Shown here piece after piece: positions 24,340 to 33,727 of a DNA stretch of 64,000 nt. The stretch lies in contig CAWKIT010000004.1 of NCBI GenBank assembly GCA_963849695.1, positions 62,001-126,000 of the forward strand, given 5' to 3'. Every line of letters begins with the position of its first letter. Within the stretch, counting starts at the first letter, position 1. This DNA comes from DASSUW01 sp963849695 (GTDB lineage Bacteria; Actinomycetota; Thermoleophilia; Solirubrobacterales; Solirubrobacteraceae). The notes beneath the pieces were generated by a model. That model worked only from the letters and a program-made list of their open reading frames with translations. It did not search any database and had not been told where the DNA came from. A program made the translations under genes and the position numbers.

Positions 24340-26347
24340 GCCGAGACCAGGAAGTAGGCGCCGAGCCCGGTGACGCCCACCAGCAGCAGCGCGGCGTAGT
24401 AGCGCAGGTAGCCGGTCTGCACGCGGCGCACAGCCGCCGAGCACAGCCCCACGAGAGCGGAGGCGCCGCCGACGAGGCCGTCGACCACCACGCGCTCGAA
24501 GGTGGTGCGGGCGAAGCGCCCGAGCCAGGCCGCCGGCCGCACGATCAGGAAGTCGATCGCCTCGTCGAAGTACCACTTGTTGACGAGGAAGGTGTGCAGC
24601 CCCGCGAAGCGCTGCTGCAGCGCGGCCGCGCGGTGCGGCGGGTGCCCGTACAGCCGCCATGCGATGAAGATGCCGGTGACCGCGATCGTCGCGCCGACCA
24701 GCAGGCCGATCGCGGTCAGCGTGCCGGACGGGTCGAGCTCCTCGTAGAGGCTCGAGTCGGCGAACGTCGGCTCGAGGAACGTGTGCAGCCAGTCGGTCAC
24801 GTCGGGGATCTGCGGGATGCCGCCGATCACCGCCAGCGACGGCGAGCGCGCCCATCGCGATCTTCATCGGGAACTCGCGCTCGGCGATGTGGTGCTCCGG
24901 GCCGGGGAACCCGACGTCGGTGTCCTCGATCTCGCCGCTCATCGGGTTGGTCGGGTGCTCGGGGTGGAACAGGTGGCCGTGCTCGAGCTCCTGCGCCTCC
25001 GGCACCGGGTCGCCGAAGAACGCGCGGAAGATCATCCGGAACGTGTAGATCGCGGTCAGCAGCGAGCCCACGTAGCCGAGCACGCCGAGCACGATGTGCC
25101 AGTCGTCGCGCGCCAACAGCAGCGCGATGATCTCGTCCTTGGAGAAGAACCCGCTGAACGGCGGGACGCCCGGACAGCGCGAGGCCGCCGATCAGCATGC
25201 AGATGAACGTGAACGGCATCGCGCGCCGGAAGCCGCCCATCCGGTCGAGGTTCTGGATCCCCGCCATCGCCGCGATCACCGAGCCGGCCGACATGAACAG
25301 CAGCGCCTTGAAGAACGCGTGCGTCATCAGATGGAACATGCCCGCGGCGTAGGCGGCGGACGAGGCGGCCATCACCATGTAGCCGATCTGCGACATCGTG
25401 GAGTAGGCGATGACGCGCTTGAGGTCGGTCACCACGAGGCCGATCGAGGCCGCGATCAGCAGCGTCAGGCAGCCGACGATCGCTCCCACGTCGGCGGCGA
25501 TCGGCGCCTGCTCGAACAGCGGGTGCATGCGGCAGATCAGGTAGACGCCGGCGGTCACCATCGTGGCGGCATGGATCAGGGCGGAGACCGGCGTCGGGCC
25601 CTCCATGGCGTCCGGGAGCCAGGTGTGGAGCGGGACCTGGGCCGACTTGGCGAACGCGCCGACGAGCAGCAGGCAGCAGCCGGCCACGAGATCCGGGTCG
25701 TTGGGCGTGAACGCGTTGCCGACCTCCTCGAACGCGCGCAGGAAGTCGAGCGAGCCGGTGCCCCGGAAGATGAAGAACGCGCCGAGCACGAGTCCGACGT
25801 CGCCCGCCACGTTGATCACGAACGCCTTGATGCCGGCGTCCGTGGCGGTCTTGCGGCGGTACCAGAACGAGATCAGGAAATACGAGGCGGCGCCGACGAA
25901 CGCCCAGCCGACGATCAGCATGAAGAAGTTGGCCGCCTCGACCAGCAGCAGCATGCTGAACACGAAGAAGTTCAGGTACGCGAAGAACCGGCTGTAGCCG
26001 TGGTCGCCGCCCATGTAGGCGACCGAGTAGAGGTGGATCAGCGTCGATACGCCCGAGACGATCAGCATCATCAGGACGCTGAGCGGGTCGAGCAGGATCG
26101 CGACCTGCGCGTCGAGGCCGCTCGTGACCGCGTAGTTCCACCCGACGGAGACGACCTGGCGCTCCTCCTCGCCGAGCGACTCCAGCTCGAGGAAGGCGCC
26201 GATGGCCGCGGCGAACGAGAGCGCGATGGCCAGCGTCCCGATCACGCCGTGCAGTCGCCCGATCGCCAGCTTGTAGGTCAGCGAGTTCAGCACGCAGCCC
26301 GCCAGCGGGAAGGCGAGCACCAGCCAGCCGAAGGTCTGCAGGCTCAC
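24336..26347 (-). CDS. nuoL: NADH-quinone oxidoreductase subunit L, two frame breaks
   Basis: From GTG 26347 (overlaps the nuoK stop): SLTYKLAIGRLHGVIGT, HLYSVAYMGGDHGYSRFFAY, KSAQVPLHTWLPDAMEGPTP and VIAYSTMSQIGYMVMAASSA identify NuoL. After GGLALSG (about 25171) the chain continues in the next frame as VPPFSGFFSKDEIIALLLAR, and after MGALAV (about 24833) in a third frame as VIGGIPQIPDVTDWLHTF to the stop at 24336, including the long lateral-helix region. Each break is one extra G. Conserved sequence resumes perfectly each time, so the gene is probably intact in the organism. Confidence 0.88.
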
Positions 26348-26643
26348 CCGGAGAGCTCCCGCAGCTCGTCGACGTCGATCGGCAGCCGGCGCCGGAACAG
26401 GGCCACGATCAGGCCGAGGCCGACCGCCACCTCGCATGCCGCCACGACCATCACGATCAGGGCGAACATCTGCCCGTCCATGTTCCCGTGCGCGCGCGAG
26501 AAGGCGACCAGCGCCAGGTTCGCCGCGTTCAGCATCAGCTCGATGCAGAGCAGGATCACGAGCGGGTTGCGGCGCACGAGCACGCCGCCGGCGCCGATGC
26601 TGAAGATCAGCGCGGAGGCCACCAGGTACCAGGTCAGCGACAT
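26344..26643 (-). CDS. nuoK: NADH-quinone oxidoreductase subunit K
   Basis: 99 residues, three membrane helices, normal size for NuoK. It shows LVRRNPLVILLCIELMLNAA (conserved Glu in helix 2) and NLALVAFSRAHGNMDGQMFA, then a third helix with a Glu (VVAACEVAVGLGLIVALFRR). It belongs to the membrane arm of complex I next to NuoJ and NuoN. ATG 26643 lies four bases after the nuoJ stop; its stop overlaps the nuoL start. Confidence 0.97.
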   Translation of the reverse strand: MSLTWYLVASALIFSIGAGGVLVRRNPLVILLCIELMLNAANLALVAFSRAHGNMDGQMFALIVMVVAACEVAVGLGLIVALFRRRLPIDVDELRELSG

Positions 26644-26647
26644 GCGG

Positions 26648-27271
26648 CTACCTCTGCGGCGGCCCCGCCGCCTCGATCATCGACCCCGGCTCGGCCTGGC
26701 CGGCGGTGACCTCCGGCCGGCGCATCACGTCGCCCACCGACACCTCGCCGTCGTCGCCCAGCCCGGCGCGCCGGCGCGCCAGGATCACCGCGCCCACGGC
26801 GGCGATCAGCAGGAGGAGCGAGGCGATCTCGAACGCCACCAGGAACTTCGTGAGGAACAGCTCGCCGACCTCGGCCGGCGTCCCGAAGGTCGCCTCGAGG
26901 GAAGCGCCCTCGGTGTCGAGCGCCGTCAGCCCGGTCCCGACCAGGGCGATCGTCAGCTCCGCGAACAGCGCGAGCGCGAACAGGATCGACGCGAAGCGCA
27001 GCGATACACCGGTCGAGCCCGTGAGCGGCTCCCCGGCGCCGCCGCCCACGTAGGCGACCACGAAGACGTACAGCACCATCACGGCGCCCGCGTAGACGAC
27101 GACCTGGGCGGCGGCGACGAACTGCGCGTACAGCAGCAGGAACAGCGCCGCGAGCGCGAGCAGGTGGCAGACCAGCGCGAGCACCGCGTAGAACGGGTTG
27201 CGCAAGGACACGGTGCCCACCGCGCCGGCCACAGCGCCGATCGCCGCGAGGAAGAACAGGACCTCCGCCAT
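26648..27271 (-). CDS. nuoJ: NADH-quinone oxidoreductase subunit J
   Basis: 207 residues with five membrane helices. The third helix has the family motif VYAGAVMVLYVFVVAYVGGG with the preceding FVAAAQVV, which contains the pi-bulge region of NuoJ; the C-terminal tail is hydrophilic. This is the first gene of the nuoJKLMN half-operon. Its start at 27271 faces the hydrogenase operon start at 27389, so the promoter must lie in the 117-base divergent gap. In most genomes nuoI would precede it directly. Confidence 0.95.
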   Translation of the reverse strand: MAEVLFFLAAIGAVAGAVGTVSLRNPFYAVLALVCHLLALAALFLLLYAQFVAAAQVVVYAGAVMVLYVFVVAYVGGGAGEPLTGSTGVSLRFASILFALALFAELTIALVGTGLTALDTEGASLEATFGTPAEVGELFLTKFLVAFEIASLLLLIAAVGAVILARRRAGLGDDGEVSVGDVMRRPEVTAGQAEPGSMIEAAGPPQR

Positions 27272-27336
27272 GAACGACGGCGGATGCTACGAGGTCGCGC
27301 CCCGGCACGCGGCCTGGCGCGGCCGCGCCATGACTC

Positions 27337-27364
27337 TTGCGCTTTCGATCACAAGCAATAGGGT
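27337..27364 (+). promoter_or_regulatory. Candidate promoter of the hydrogenase operon
   Basis: In the 117-base gap between the divergent nuoJ and hypC starts, TTGCGC (27337-27342) and TAGGGT (27359-27364) are 16 bases apart and fit a primary-sigma type -35/-10 pair pointing to hypC. CTTG and CAAG flank the spacer as a short inverted repeat. This is pattern matching only. Confidence 0.4.
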
Positions 27365-27388
27365 GCGCCGTGAACGGAGGGAGAGACC

Positions 27389-27655
27389 GTGTGCCTGGCC
27401 ATCCCCGGGCAGATTGTCGAGATCACTGACCAGGAGAACTCGCTCGCGCGCGTGGACGTCGTGGGCGTCCGCCGGACCGTCAACGTCGGCCTGCTCGACG
27501 ACGTCGAGCCCGGAGACTGGGTCCTCATCCACGTCGGCTTCGCGCTCTCGAAGATCGACGAGGAGGAGGCGATGGCCACCCGCAGGCTGCTCGAGATGAT
27601 GGGCGCCGAGTACGAGCAGGAGCTCGAAGAGCTGAAGGCGAGCGCGATCGAGTGA
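27389..27655 (+). CDS. hypC: Hydrogenase assembly chaperone HypC
   Basis: 88 residues. The mature N-terminus MCLAIPGQIVEI carries the essential Cys2, and the body (ARVDVVGVRRTVNVGLLDDV, GDWVLIHVGFALSKIDEEEA) is the standard HypC/HupF fold. HypC works with HypD to carry the Fe(CN)2CO unit to the hydrogenase large subunit. GTG 27389 is preceded by GGAGGGAGAG. It is the first gene of the operon and overlaps the next gene by four bases. Confidence 0.96.
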   Translation: MCLAIPGQIVEITDQENSLARVDVVGVRRTVNVGLLDDVEPGDWVLIHVGFALSKIDEEEAMATRRLLEMMGAEYEQELEELKASAIE

Positions 27656-27855
27656 GCGCCTGCGACCCCAGGGATCACTGCATCACGTGCGGCGACGTCG
27701 GGGTCGAGATGCGGGTGATGCGGCTCGACGACGACCTTGCGGTGTGCGAGGCCGCCGACGGAGACGTGCGCACGGTCGAGGTCGCGCTGGTCGAGGGCGT
27801 GAGCGAAGGGGACACGCTGCTGGTCCACGCCGACGTGGCGCTGGTGCGGCTGTGA
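27652..27855 (+). CDS. Second HypC/HupF-like protein
   Basis: 67 residues with CITCGDVGVEMRVMRLDDDL, VEVALVEGVSEGDTLLVHAD and VALVRL. The beta-barrel core resembles HypC, but the N-terminus is different: it lacks the MC start and instead has Cys at 4, 10 and 13. Such short HypC paralogs occur beside hypC in several actinobacterial hydrogenase clusters. It may be a partner-specific chaperone or take part in metal or redox handling; both ideas are inference. It overlaps hypC and hypD by four bases each. Confidence 0.8.
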   Translation: MSACDPRDHCITCGDVGVEMRVMRLDDDLAVCEAADGDVRTVEVALVEGVSEGDTLLVHADVALVRL

Positions 27856-28979
27856 GGTTCGTCGACGAGTTCCGCGACGGCGCGCTCGGCCGCAAGGTCG
27901 CGGCGCAGATCCTCGGCGTGGTCGAGCCGGGCCGCCACTACAAGGTGATGGAGGTGTGCGGCGGCCACACCCACTCGATCTACCGCTACGGGGTCGATGA
28001 CCTGCTGCCCGAGAACGTCGAGCTCGTGCACGGGCCGGGGTGCCCGGTGTGCGTGATCCCGATGGGGCGCGTCGACGACGGGATCGCGATCGCGCGCGAG
28101 CCGGGCGTGATCTTCACCTGCTTCGGCGACATGCTCCGGGTCCCGGGCAGCGTCGGCACGCTGACCGACGCCAAGGCCGCGGGCGCGGACATCCGGATGG
28201 TCTACTCGCCGCTCGACGCGCTGCGGATCGCCAAGGCCGAGCCGGACCGCGAGGTCGTGTTCTTCGCGATCGGCTTCGAGACCACCGCGCCGTCGACCGC
28301 GCTGACGATGATGCGCGCGCGGGCGGACGGCGTGAGGAACTTCTCCTGCATGTGCAACCACGTGACGATCGTGCCGCCGCTGCGGGCGCTGCTCGACTCG
28401 CCGGACCTGCGGCTCGACGGGTTCATCGGCCCCGGCCACGTGTCGACGGTGGTGGGCGCCCGGCCGTTCGAGTTCATCCCCGCCGACTACGGGCGCCCGG
28501 TGGTGATCGCCGGCTTCGAGCCGCTCGACATCCTGCACGCGATCCACATGATCCTGGCCCAGCTCGCCGAAGGCCGCTGTCAGGTCGAGAACCAATACAC
28601 GCGCGTGGTGCCCTACGACGGCAACCCGGCGGCGCTGCGGGCGATGGCCGAGGTGTTCGAGCTGCGGCCGCACTTCGAGTGGCGCGGGCTCGGCTTCATC
28701 TCCCAGAGCGCGCTGCGGCTCAGCGACGCCTACGCCGACCTCGACGCCGAACGCCGCTTCGCGGTCCCCGGCGTTCGCGTGGCCGACCCGAAGGCGTGCC
28801 AGTGCGGCGAGGTCCTGAAGGGCGTGATCAAGCCGTGGGAGTGCAAGGTGTTCGGCACCGCCTGCACGCCCGAGCACGCGATCGGCACCTGCATGGTGTC
28901 GCCGGAGGGGGCGTGCGCGGCGTACTACAACTACGGACGGTTCGCGCGCGTAACGTCGTCCGGAGGTCCGAACTTGTGA
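27852..28979 (+). CDS. hypD: Hydrogenase maturation protein HypD
   Basis: 375 residues, full length. HypD is the [4Fe-4S] scaffold on which the Fe(CN)2CO cofactor is built. Visible motifs: MEVCGGHTHSIYRYGVDDLL, GPGCPVCVIPMGRVD, FTCFGDMLRVPGS, GFETTAPSTAL, GFIGPGHVSTVVG, and the C-terminal cluster cysteines in ACQCGEVLKGVIKPWECKVF and FGTACTPEHAIGTCMVSPEG. GTG 27852 overlaps the stop of the HypC-like gene. Confidence 0.97.
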   Translation: MRFVDEFRDGALGRKVAAQILGVVEPGRHYKVMEVCGGHTHSIYRYGVDDLLPENVELVHGPGCPVCVIPMGRVDDGIAIAREPGVIFTCFGDMLRVPGSVGTLTDAKAAGADIRMVYSPLDALRIAKAEPDREVVFFAIGFETTAPSTALTMMRARADGVRNFSCMCNHVTIVPPLRALLDSPDLRLDGFIGPGHVSTVVGARPFEFIPADYGRPVVIAGFEPLDILHAIHMILAQLAEGRCQVENQYTRVVPYDGNPAALRAMAEVFELRPHFEWRGLGFISQSALRLSDAYADLDAERRFAVPGVRVADPKACQCGEVLKGVIKPWECKVFGTACTPEHAIGTCMVSPEGACAAYYNYGRFARVTSSGGPNL

Positions 28980-30043
28980 GGACCGAAGGACGAAACGCGG
29001 TCTCCCGTGAGGAGCGGATCCTCGGGATCATCGAGACCGCTCGCAGCAAGCGGCCGCGGTTCAAGGACGAGCGGATCACGATGGCCCACGGCGCCGGGGG
29101 CAAGGCCACCCAGACGCTGATCGAGGGCCTGCTGGCGCCCGCCTTCGGCCTCGAGGAGCTGGCCGACGCGGCGCTGCTCGACGGCGTCGCCCTCACCACC
29201 GACTCGTTCGTGGTCAAGCCGCTGGTCTTCCCCGGCGGCTCGATCGGCGAGCTGGCCGTCAACGGCACCGTCAACGACCTGGCGATGGCCGGCGCTCGCC
29301 CGCTCGCGCTCAGCCTGGCGCTGATCCTGGAGGAGGGGCTGGACGCCGGCGTCCTCCGGGCCGAGGTCGCAGCCATCGCGGCGGCGGCGGAGGCGGCCGG
29401 CGTGAAGATCGTCACCGGCGACACCAAGGTCGTCGAGCGCGGGCACGCCGACGGCATGTACGTGTGCACCACCGGCGTCGGCGCGCGCGACCCGCGCGCG
29501 TCGCTGTCCCCGGGCGCGGTGCGGCCCGGCGATCGCATCCTCGTCTCGCGCACGATCGGCGAGCACGGCACCGCGATCATGCTCGCCCGCGGCGACCTCG
29601 GGCTCGACGCCGACGTCGAGTCCGACACCCGCCCGCTGTGGCCGGCGGTCGATGCGGTGCTGAGCGAGCACGTCCACTGCCTGCGCGACGCCACCCGCGG
29701 CGGCGTGGCGTCGGTGCTGAACGAGATCGCGCGCGCGGCGGGCGTGGGGGTGGTGGTGCGCGAGGGCGACGTGCCGGTCGTGCCCGCGGTGGCGGGCGCC
29801 GCCGAGCTGCTGGGGATCGATCCGATGTACGTCGCCAACGAGGGCACGTTCGTGGCGTTCGTGGCGCCCGAGGGAGCCGCCGCGGCACTCGCCGCCCTGC
29901 GCGCGGTCGAGGGCTGCGAGCGCGCGGCCGAGATCGGCGAGGTGCGCGAGGAGCCGCCGGGCATGGTGCTGGTCGAGACCGCGTTCGGCGGGCGGCGCGT
30001 GATGGATCAGCTGGTGGGCGACCCGCTGCCGAGGATCTGCTGA
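28976..30043 (+). CDS. hypE: Hydrogenase maturation protein HypE
   Basis: 355 residues from GTG 28976 (overlaps hypD). An AIRS/PurM-type ATP-dependent enzyme that dehydrates carbamoylated C-terminal Cys to thiocyanate. The C-terminus is PRIC, the exact functional tail. Other motifs: MAHGAGGKATQTLIEGLL, DSFVVKPLVFPGGSIGELAV, GTVNDLAMAGARPLALSL and CLRDATRGGVASVLNEIARA. About 30 extra N-terminal residues (SREERILGIIETARSKRPRF) precede the usual start, and an internal start closer to the family start is possible. Confidence 0.96.
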   Translation: MRTEGRNAVSREERILGIIETARSKRPRFKDERITMAHGAGGKATQTLIEGLLAPAFGLEELADAALLDGVALTTDSFVVKPLVFPGGSIGELAVNGTVNDLAMAGARPLALSLALILEEGLDAGVLRAEVAAIAAAAEAAGVKIVTGDTKVVERGHADGMYVCTTGVGARDPRASLSPGAVRPGDRILVSRTIGEHGTAIMLARGDLGLDADVESDTRPLWPAVDAVLSEHVHCLRDATRGGVASVLNEIARAAGVGVVVREGDVPVVPAVAGAAELLGIDPMYVANEGTFVAFVAPEGAAAALAALRAVEGCERAAEIGEVREEPPGMVLVETAFGGRRVMDQLVGDPLPRIC

Positions 30044-30393
30044 TGCATGAGCTCTCGGTAGCTGCGGCCATCGCCGACATCGCCGTCCGGCACGCGGGCG
30101 GGCGGCGGGTGAGCCGGGTCGAGGTGCGGGTCGGGCACCTGCGCCAGGTCGTGCCGTCGGCGCTCGAGTTCGCGTTCGAGCTGGTCGCCCAGGGGACGCC
30201 GCTGGAGGGCGCCGAGCTGGTGCTGGAGGAGGTTGCCGTCACCGTCCGTTGCGGGACGTGCGGCGCGGAGAGCCGGCTCGACGGCTTCCCGCTGATCTGC
30301 CCGTGCGGCTCCGCCGCCGTCGAGATCGTCGCCGGCGAGGAGCTCACGGTCGAGTCGCTGGACGTGGAGGAGGAGGTCGCGTATGGCCGTTGA
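30043..30393 (+). CDS. hypA: Hydrogenase nickel-incorporation protein HypA
   Basis: 116 residues. MHELS at the N-terminus provides the nickel-binding His2, and a zinc site is formed by RCGTCGAES and LICPCGS. Together with HypB it inserts nickel into the large subunit. ATG 30043 shares a base with the hypE stop. Its end overlaps the start of the small-subunit gene by 11 bases. Confidence 0.96.
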   Translation: MHELSVAAAIADIAVRHAGGRRVSRVEVRVGHLRQVVPSALEFAFELVAQGTPLEGAELVLEEVAVTVRCGTCGAESRLDGFPLICPCGSAAVEIVAGEELTVESLDVEEEVAYGR

Positions 30394-31444
30394 CGAGGCA
30401 CCCGTGGGCGTGGAGGAGGTCCACATCCTGTGGATCTCGGAGGGGATGAGCTGCGACGGCGACTCCGTGTCCGTCACGGCCGCCGGTCAGCCCGGCATCG
30501 AGGACGTGCTGCTGGGGGCGATCCCCGGCATCCCCAAGGTCCACCTCCACAACAAGGTCCTGTCGCCGACGCTCGGCGGCGAGGAGTTCCTGACCCCGTT
30601 CCGCCAGGCGGCGCGCGGCGAGCTCGACGCGCCGTTCGTGCTCGTGATCGAGGGCTCGATCCCGAACGAGACCATCAACGGCGACGGCTACTGGACGTCG
30701 TTCGGCAACGACGAGGCGACCGGAGAGCCGCTGACCATCAACTGGTGGATCGACCGGCTCGCCCCCAAGGCCTGGGGCGTGGTGGCGATCGGGACGTGCG
30801 CCACGTACGGCGGCATCCATGCGATGGCGGGCAACCCGACCGGCTGCATGGGCCTCGCCGACTACCTGGGATGGGACTTCCGCTCGGCGGGCGACCTTCC
30901 GATCGTCAACGTCCCCGGCTGCCCCGTGCAGCCGGAGAACTTCATGGAGACGCTGGTGTGGCTGCTCTACCAGGCGGCCGGGCTGGCGCCCGTGATCCCG
31001 CTCGACGAGCAGCTGCGGCCGACGTGGCTGTTCGGGAAGACGGTCCACGAGGGCTGCGACCGCGCCGGCTACTACGAGCAGGGCGACTTCGCGGAGGACT
31101 ACAACTCGCCCAAGTGCCTCGTGAAGGTCGGCTGCTGGGGGCCGGTGGTCAATTGCAACGTGCCCAAGCGGGGCTGGATGGCCGGCATCGGCGGGTGCCC
31201 GAACGTCGGCGGCATCTGCATCGGCTGCACGATGCCCGGCTTCCCCGACAAGTTCATGCCGTTCATGGACCAGCCGCCGGGCGGCAGCGTCTCCTCGATG
31301 ATCTCGGGCGTCTACGGGCCGGCGATCCGCAAGCTGCGCAGCATCACCAATACGACGGTGAACAAGGAGCCGTCCTGGCGTCACAACCGCAACGAGCTGA
31401 CGACGGGCTACGACCCACGCTGGCTGCAGGAGGGGAGGGGCTGA
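30383..31444 (+). CDS. hhyS: Group 1h [NiFe] hydrogenase small subunit
   Basis: 353 residues. It carries the Fe-S relay of the high-affinity (actinobacterial, atmospheric-type) hydrogenase. The proximal cluster loop reads MSCDGDSVS, where Asp27 replaces the usual Cys, as described for group 1h/5 enzymes. Other ligands: GTCATYGG, VPGCPVQPENF, HEGCDRAGYYEQGDF, KCLVKVGCWGPVVNCN and GGCPNVGGICIGCTMPGFPD. No Tat signal peptide is present, which fits this group. A GGAGGAGG ribosome site lies before ATG 30383. The large subunit follows directly. Confidence 0.97.
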   Translation: MAVDEAPVGVEEVHILWISEGMSCDGDSVSVTAAGQPGIEDVLLGAIPGIPKVHLHNKVLSPTLGGEEFLTPFRQAARGELDAPFVLVIEGSIPNETINGDGYWTSFGNDEATGEPLTINWWIDRLAPKAWGVVAIGTCATYGGIHAMAGNPTGCMGLADYLGWDFRSAGDLPIVNVPGCPVQPENFMETLVWLLYQAAGLAPVIPLDEQLRPTWLFGKTVHEGCDRAGYYEQGDFAEDYNSPKCLVKVGCWGPVVNCNVPKRGWMAGIGGCPNVGGICIGCTMPGFPDKFMPFMDQPPGGSVSSMISGVYGPAIRKLRSITNTTVNKEPSWRHNRNELTTGYDPRWLQEGRG

Positions 31445-31445
31445 G

Positions 31446-33233
31446 ATGGCTGTCCGCGAACGTGTGACGCCCGAGGCGGGCAAGCTCGTCGACATGTCCT
31501 GGGACCCGATCACCAGGATCGTCGGCAACCTCGGCATCTACACCAAGATCGACTTCGACAACCGCGAGGTCGCGTCGTGCAAGGCGACCTCGTCGCTGTT
31601 CCGCGGCTACAGCGTGTTCATGAAGGGCAAGGACCCGCGCGACGCGCACTTCATCACGAGTCGCATCTGCGGGATCTGCGGCGACAACCACGCCGTCTGC
31701 TCGTGCTACGCGCAGCAGATGGCCTACGGGGTCAAGCCGCCGCCGCTCGCCGAGTGGATCGTCAACCTCGGCGAGGCCGCCGAGTACATCTTCGACCACA
31801 TCATCTTCCAGGACAACCTGGTGTTCGTGGACTTCTGCGAGCAGATGGTCCGCGAGACGAACCCGACCGTGTGGCAGAAGGCCGAGACGACCGACGCGCG
31901 CGGCGCGGAGGTCCACGGCTACCGCACGGTCGGCGACATCATGCGGTCGTACAACCCGTTCACCGGCGAGACGTACCGCGAGGCGCTGCACATGAGCCGG
32001 ATCGGGCGGGAGATGATCTGCCTGATGGAGGGCCGCCACGTGCACCCCTCCACCATCTATCCCGGCGGCGTCGGGACCGTGGCCACGCCGACGCTGCTGA
32101 CCGACTATCTGAGCCGGCTGCTGCGCTGCCTGGACTTCATCAAGAAGGCCGTCGCCATGAACGACGACGTCTTCGACTTCTTCTACGAGGCGCTGCCGGG
32201 CTACGAGGAGGTCGGCCGCCGGCGCATCCTGCTCGGCTGCTGGGGCGCGTTCAACAACCCCGACCACGTCGACTACACGTACAAGAACATGAACGACTGG
32301 GGGAACGAGATGTTCGTGACCCCGGGCGTGGTGGTCGACGGCGAGCTGGTCACCACCAACCTCGTCGACATCAACCTCGGCATCCGCATCCTGCTCGGCT
32401 CCTCCTACTACGAGGACTGGGTGGGCGAGGAGACGTTCGTCCCCCAGGATCCGCTCGGCAACCCGGTGGACAAGCGCCACCCGTGGAACCAGACCACGAT
32501 CCCGAAGCCGCAGAAGCGCGACCTCGAGGCCGGCAACTACTCGTGGGTGATGAGCCCGCGCTGGCACGACAAGCGGACCGGCGACAACCTGGCGCTCGAC
32601 ACCGGCGGCGGCGCGCTCGCGCGGCTGTGGGCGACGGCGCTGGCCAACAAGATCGACACGCCGTATGTGAAGGCGACCGGCTCGAGCGTGGTGATCAACC
32701 TGCCGCAGACGCCGGACACGCCGGAGCAGACGATCGAGTGGAAGATCCCGCAGTGGTCCAACGCCATCGAGCGCGACCGCGCGCGGATCTACTTCGTCGC
32801 CTACGCGGCGGGCATGGCGCTGCACTTCATCGACCGCGCGTTCAAGGAGATCCGCGCCGGCCAGACGAAGGTGTTCGAGGACTTCGAGGTCCCGGACGAG
32901 GCGATCGGCTGCGGCTTCCACGAGGCCGTGCGCGGCGTCCTCTCGCACCATCTCGTGATCCGCGAGGGGAAGATCGCCAACTACCACCCGTACCCGCCGA
33001 CCCCGTGGAACGGCAGCCCGACCGACAGCTACGGCACCCCCGGGCCGTACGAGGACGCCGTGATGGGCCAGCCGATCTTCGAGGAGAACGGCCAGGACAC
33101 CTTCCGCGGGATCGACATCATGCGGGCGGTCCGCAGCTTCGACCCGTGCCTGCCGTGCGGCGTGCACATGTACCTGGGCGGGGGCAAGACGCTGAAGACC
33201 GTCCACTCGCCGATGTTCGGTGAGCACGGCTGA
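31446..33233 (+). CDS. hhyL: Group 1h [NiFe] hydrogenase large subunit
   Basis: 595 residues. The NiFe site ligands are in RICGICGDNH (Cys75, Cys78) and DPCLPCGVH (Cys568, Cys571). A 21-residue tail after His574 is presumably removed by the maturation protease at 35947. The sequence closely follows the Hhy type known from Streptomyces, Mycobacterium and Ralstonia eutropha, enzymes that oxidise H2 at trace concentrations in air. It starts one base after the hhyS stop; the NifU-like gene starts within its stop codon. Confidence 0.97.
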   Translation: MAVRERVTPEAGKLVDMSWDPITRIVGNLGIYTKIDFDNREVASCKATSSLFRGYSVFMKGKDPRDAHFITSRICGICGDNHAVCSCYAQQMAYGVKPPPLAEWIVNLGEAAEYIFDHIIFQDNLVFVDFCEQMVRETNPTVWQKAETTDARGAEVHGYRTVGDIMRSYNPFTGETYREALHMSRIGREMICLMEGRHVHPSTIYPGGVGTVATPTLLTDYLSRLLRCLDFIKKAVAMNDDVFDFFYEALPGYEEVGRRRILLGCWGAFNNPDHVDYTYKNMNDWGNEMFVTPGVVVDGELVTTNLVDINLGIRILLGSSYYEDWVGEETFVPQDPLGNPVDKRHPWNQTTIPKPQKRDLEAGNYSWVMSPRWHDKRTGDNLALDTGGGALARLWATALANKIDTPYVKATGSSVVINLPQTPDTPEQTIEWKIPQWSNAIERDRARIYFVAYAAGMALHFIDRAFKEIRAGQTKVFEDFEVPDEAIGCGFHEAVRGVLSHHLVIREGKIANYHPYPPTPWNGSPTDSYGTPGPYEDAVMGQPIFEENGQDTFRGIDIMRAVRSFDPCLPCGVHMYLGGGKTLKTVHSPMFGEHG

Positions 33234-33727
33234 TGGACGACCGCCAGGCACGCGAGCTGGTGGCGCACATCGACGTGCTGCTCGACGAGGTGCGCGACGT
33301 CGAGCTGGTGCAGGCGCTGGTCGACCTCTACGGCGAGGGTCTCGCGCGGATCGTGGCGCACGACCCGGAGTGCGTCGCCGGGCTGGCGGACGACGAGCTC
33401 GTCTCGCACCTGCTCCTGCTCCACGGTCTGCACCCGCGGCCGCTCGAGCAGCGGGTGCGCGGTGCGCTCGCCGACGTGCGGCCGTATCTCGAGCAGCACG
33501 GCGGCGACGTCGAGCTGCTCGGCGTCGAGGGAGGGATCGCGCGGCTGCGGCTCGAGGGCAGCTGCAACGGCTGCCCGTCCTCGACGGCCACTCTCAAGAA
33601 CGCGATCGAGGACGCGATCCAGCGGGTCGCTCCGGACATCGAGGAGATCCGGGCCGAGGGGGCGGTGGAGCCCTCCGGCCTGCTCCAGATCGAGATCGCC
33701 TGCCCGCCGGAGCTCCGTGATCGCTGA
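33233..33727 (+). CDS. NifU-like Fe-S scaffold protein of the hydrogenase cluster
   Basis: 164 residues. The C-terminal part (about 75-140) is a NifU C-terminal domain with VRPYLEQHGGDVELLGVEGG and the cluster-binding SCNGCPSS (CxxC). The N-terminal 70 residues (ELVAHIDVLLDEVRDVELVQ, HDPECVAGLADDELVSHLLL) are helical and particular to this cluster type. A role in loading Fe-S clusters, including the unusual proximal one, is inferred. It starts in the hhyL stop (TGATG) and overlaps the DUF5947 gene by 11 bases. Confidence 0.9.
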   Translation: MDDRQARELVAHIDVLLDEVRDVELVQALVDLYGEGLARIVAHDPECVAGLADDELVSHLLLLHGLHPRPLEQRVRGALADVRPYLEQHGGDVELLGVEGGIARLRLEGSCNGCPSSTATLKNAIEDAIQRVAPDIEEIRAEGAVEPSGLLQIEIACPPELRDR

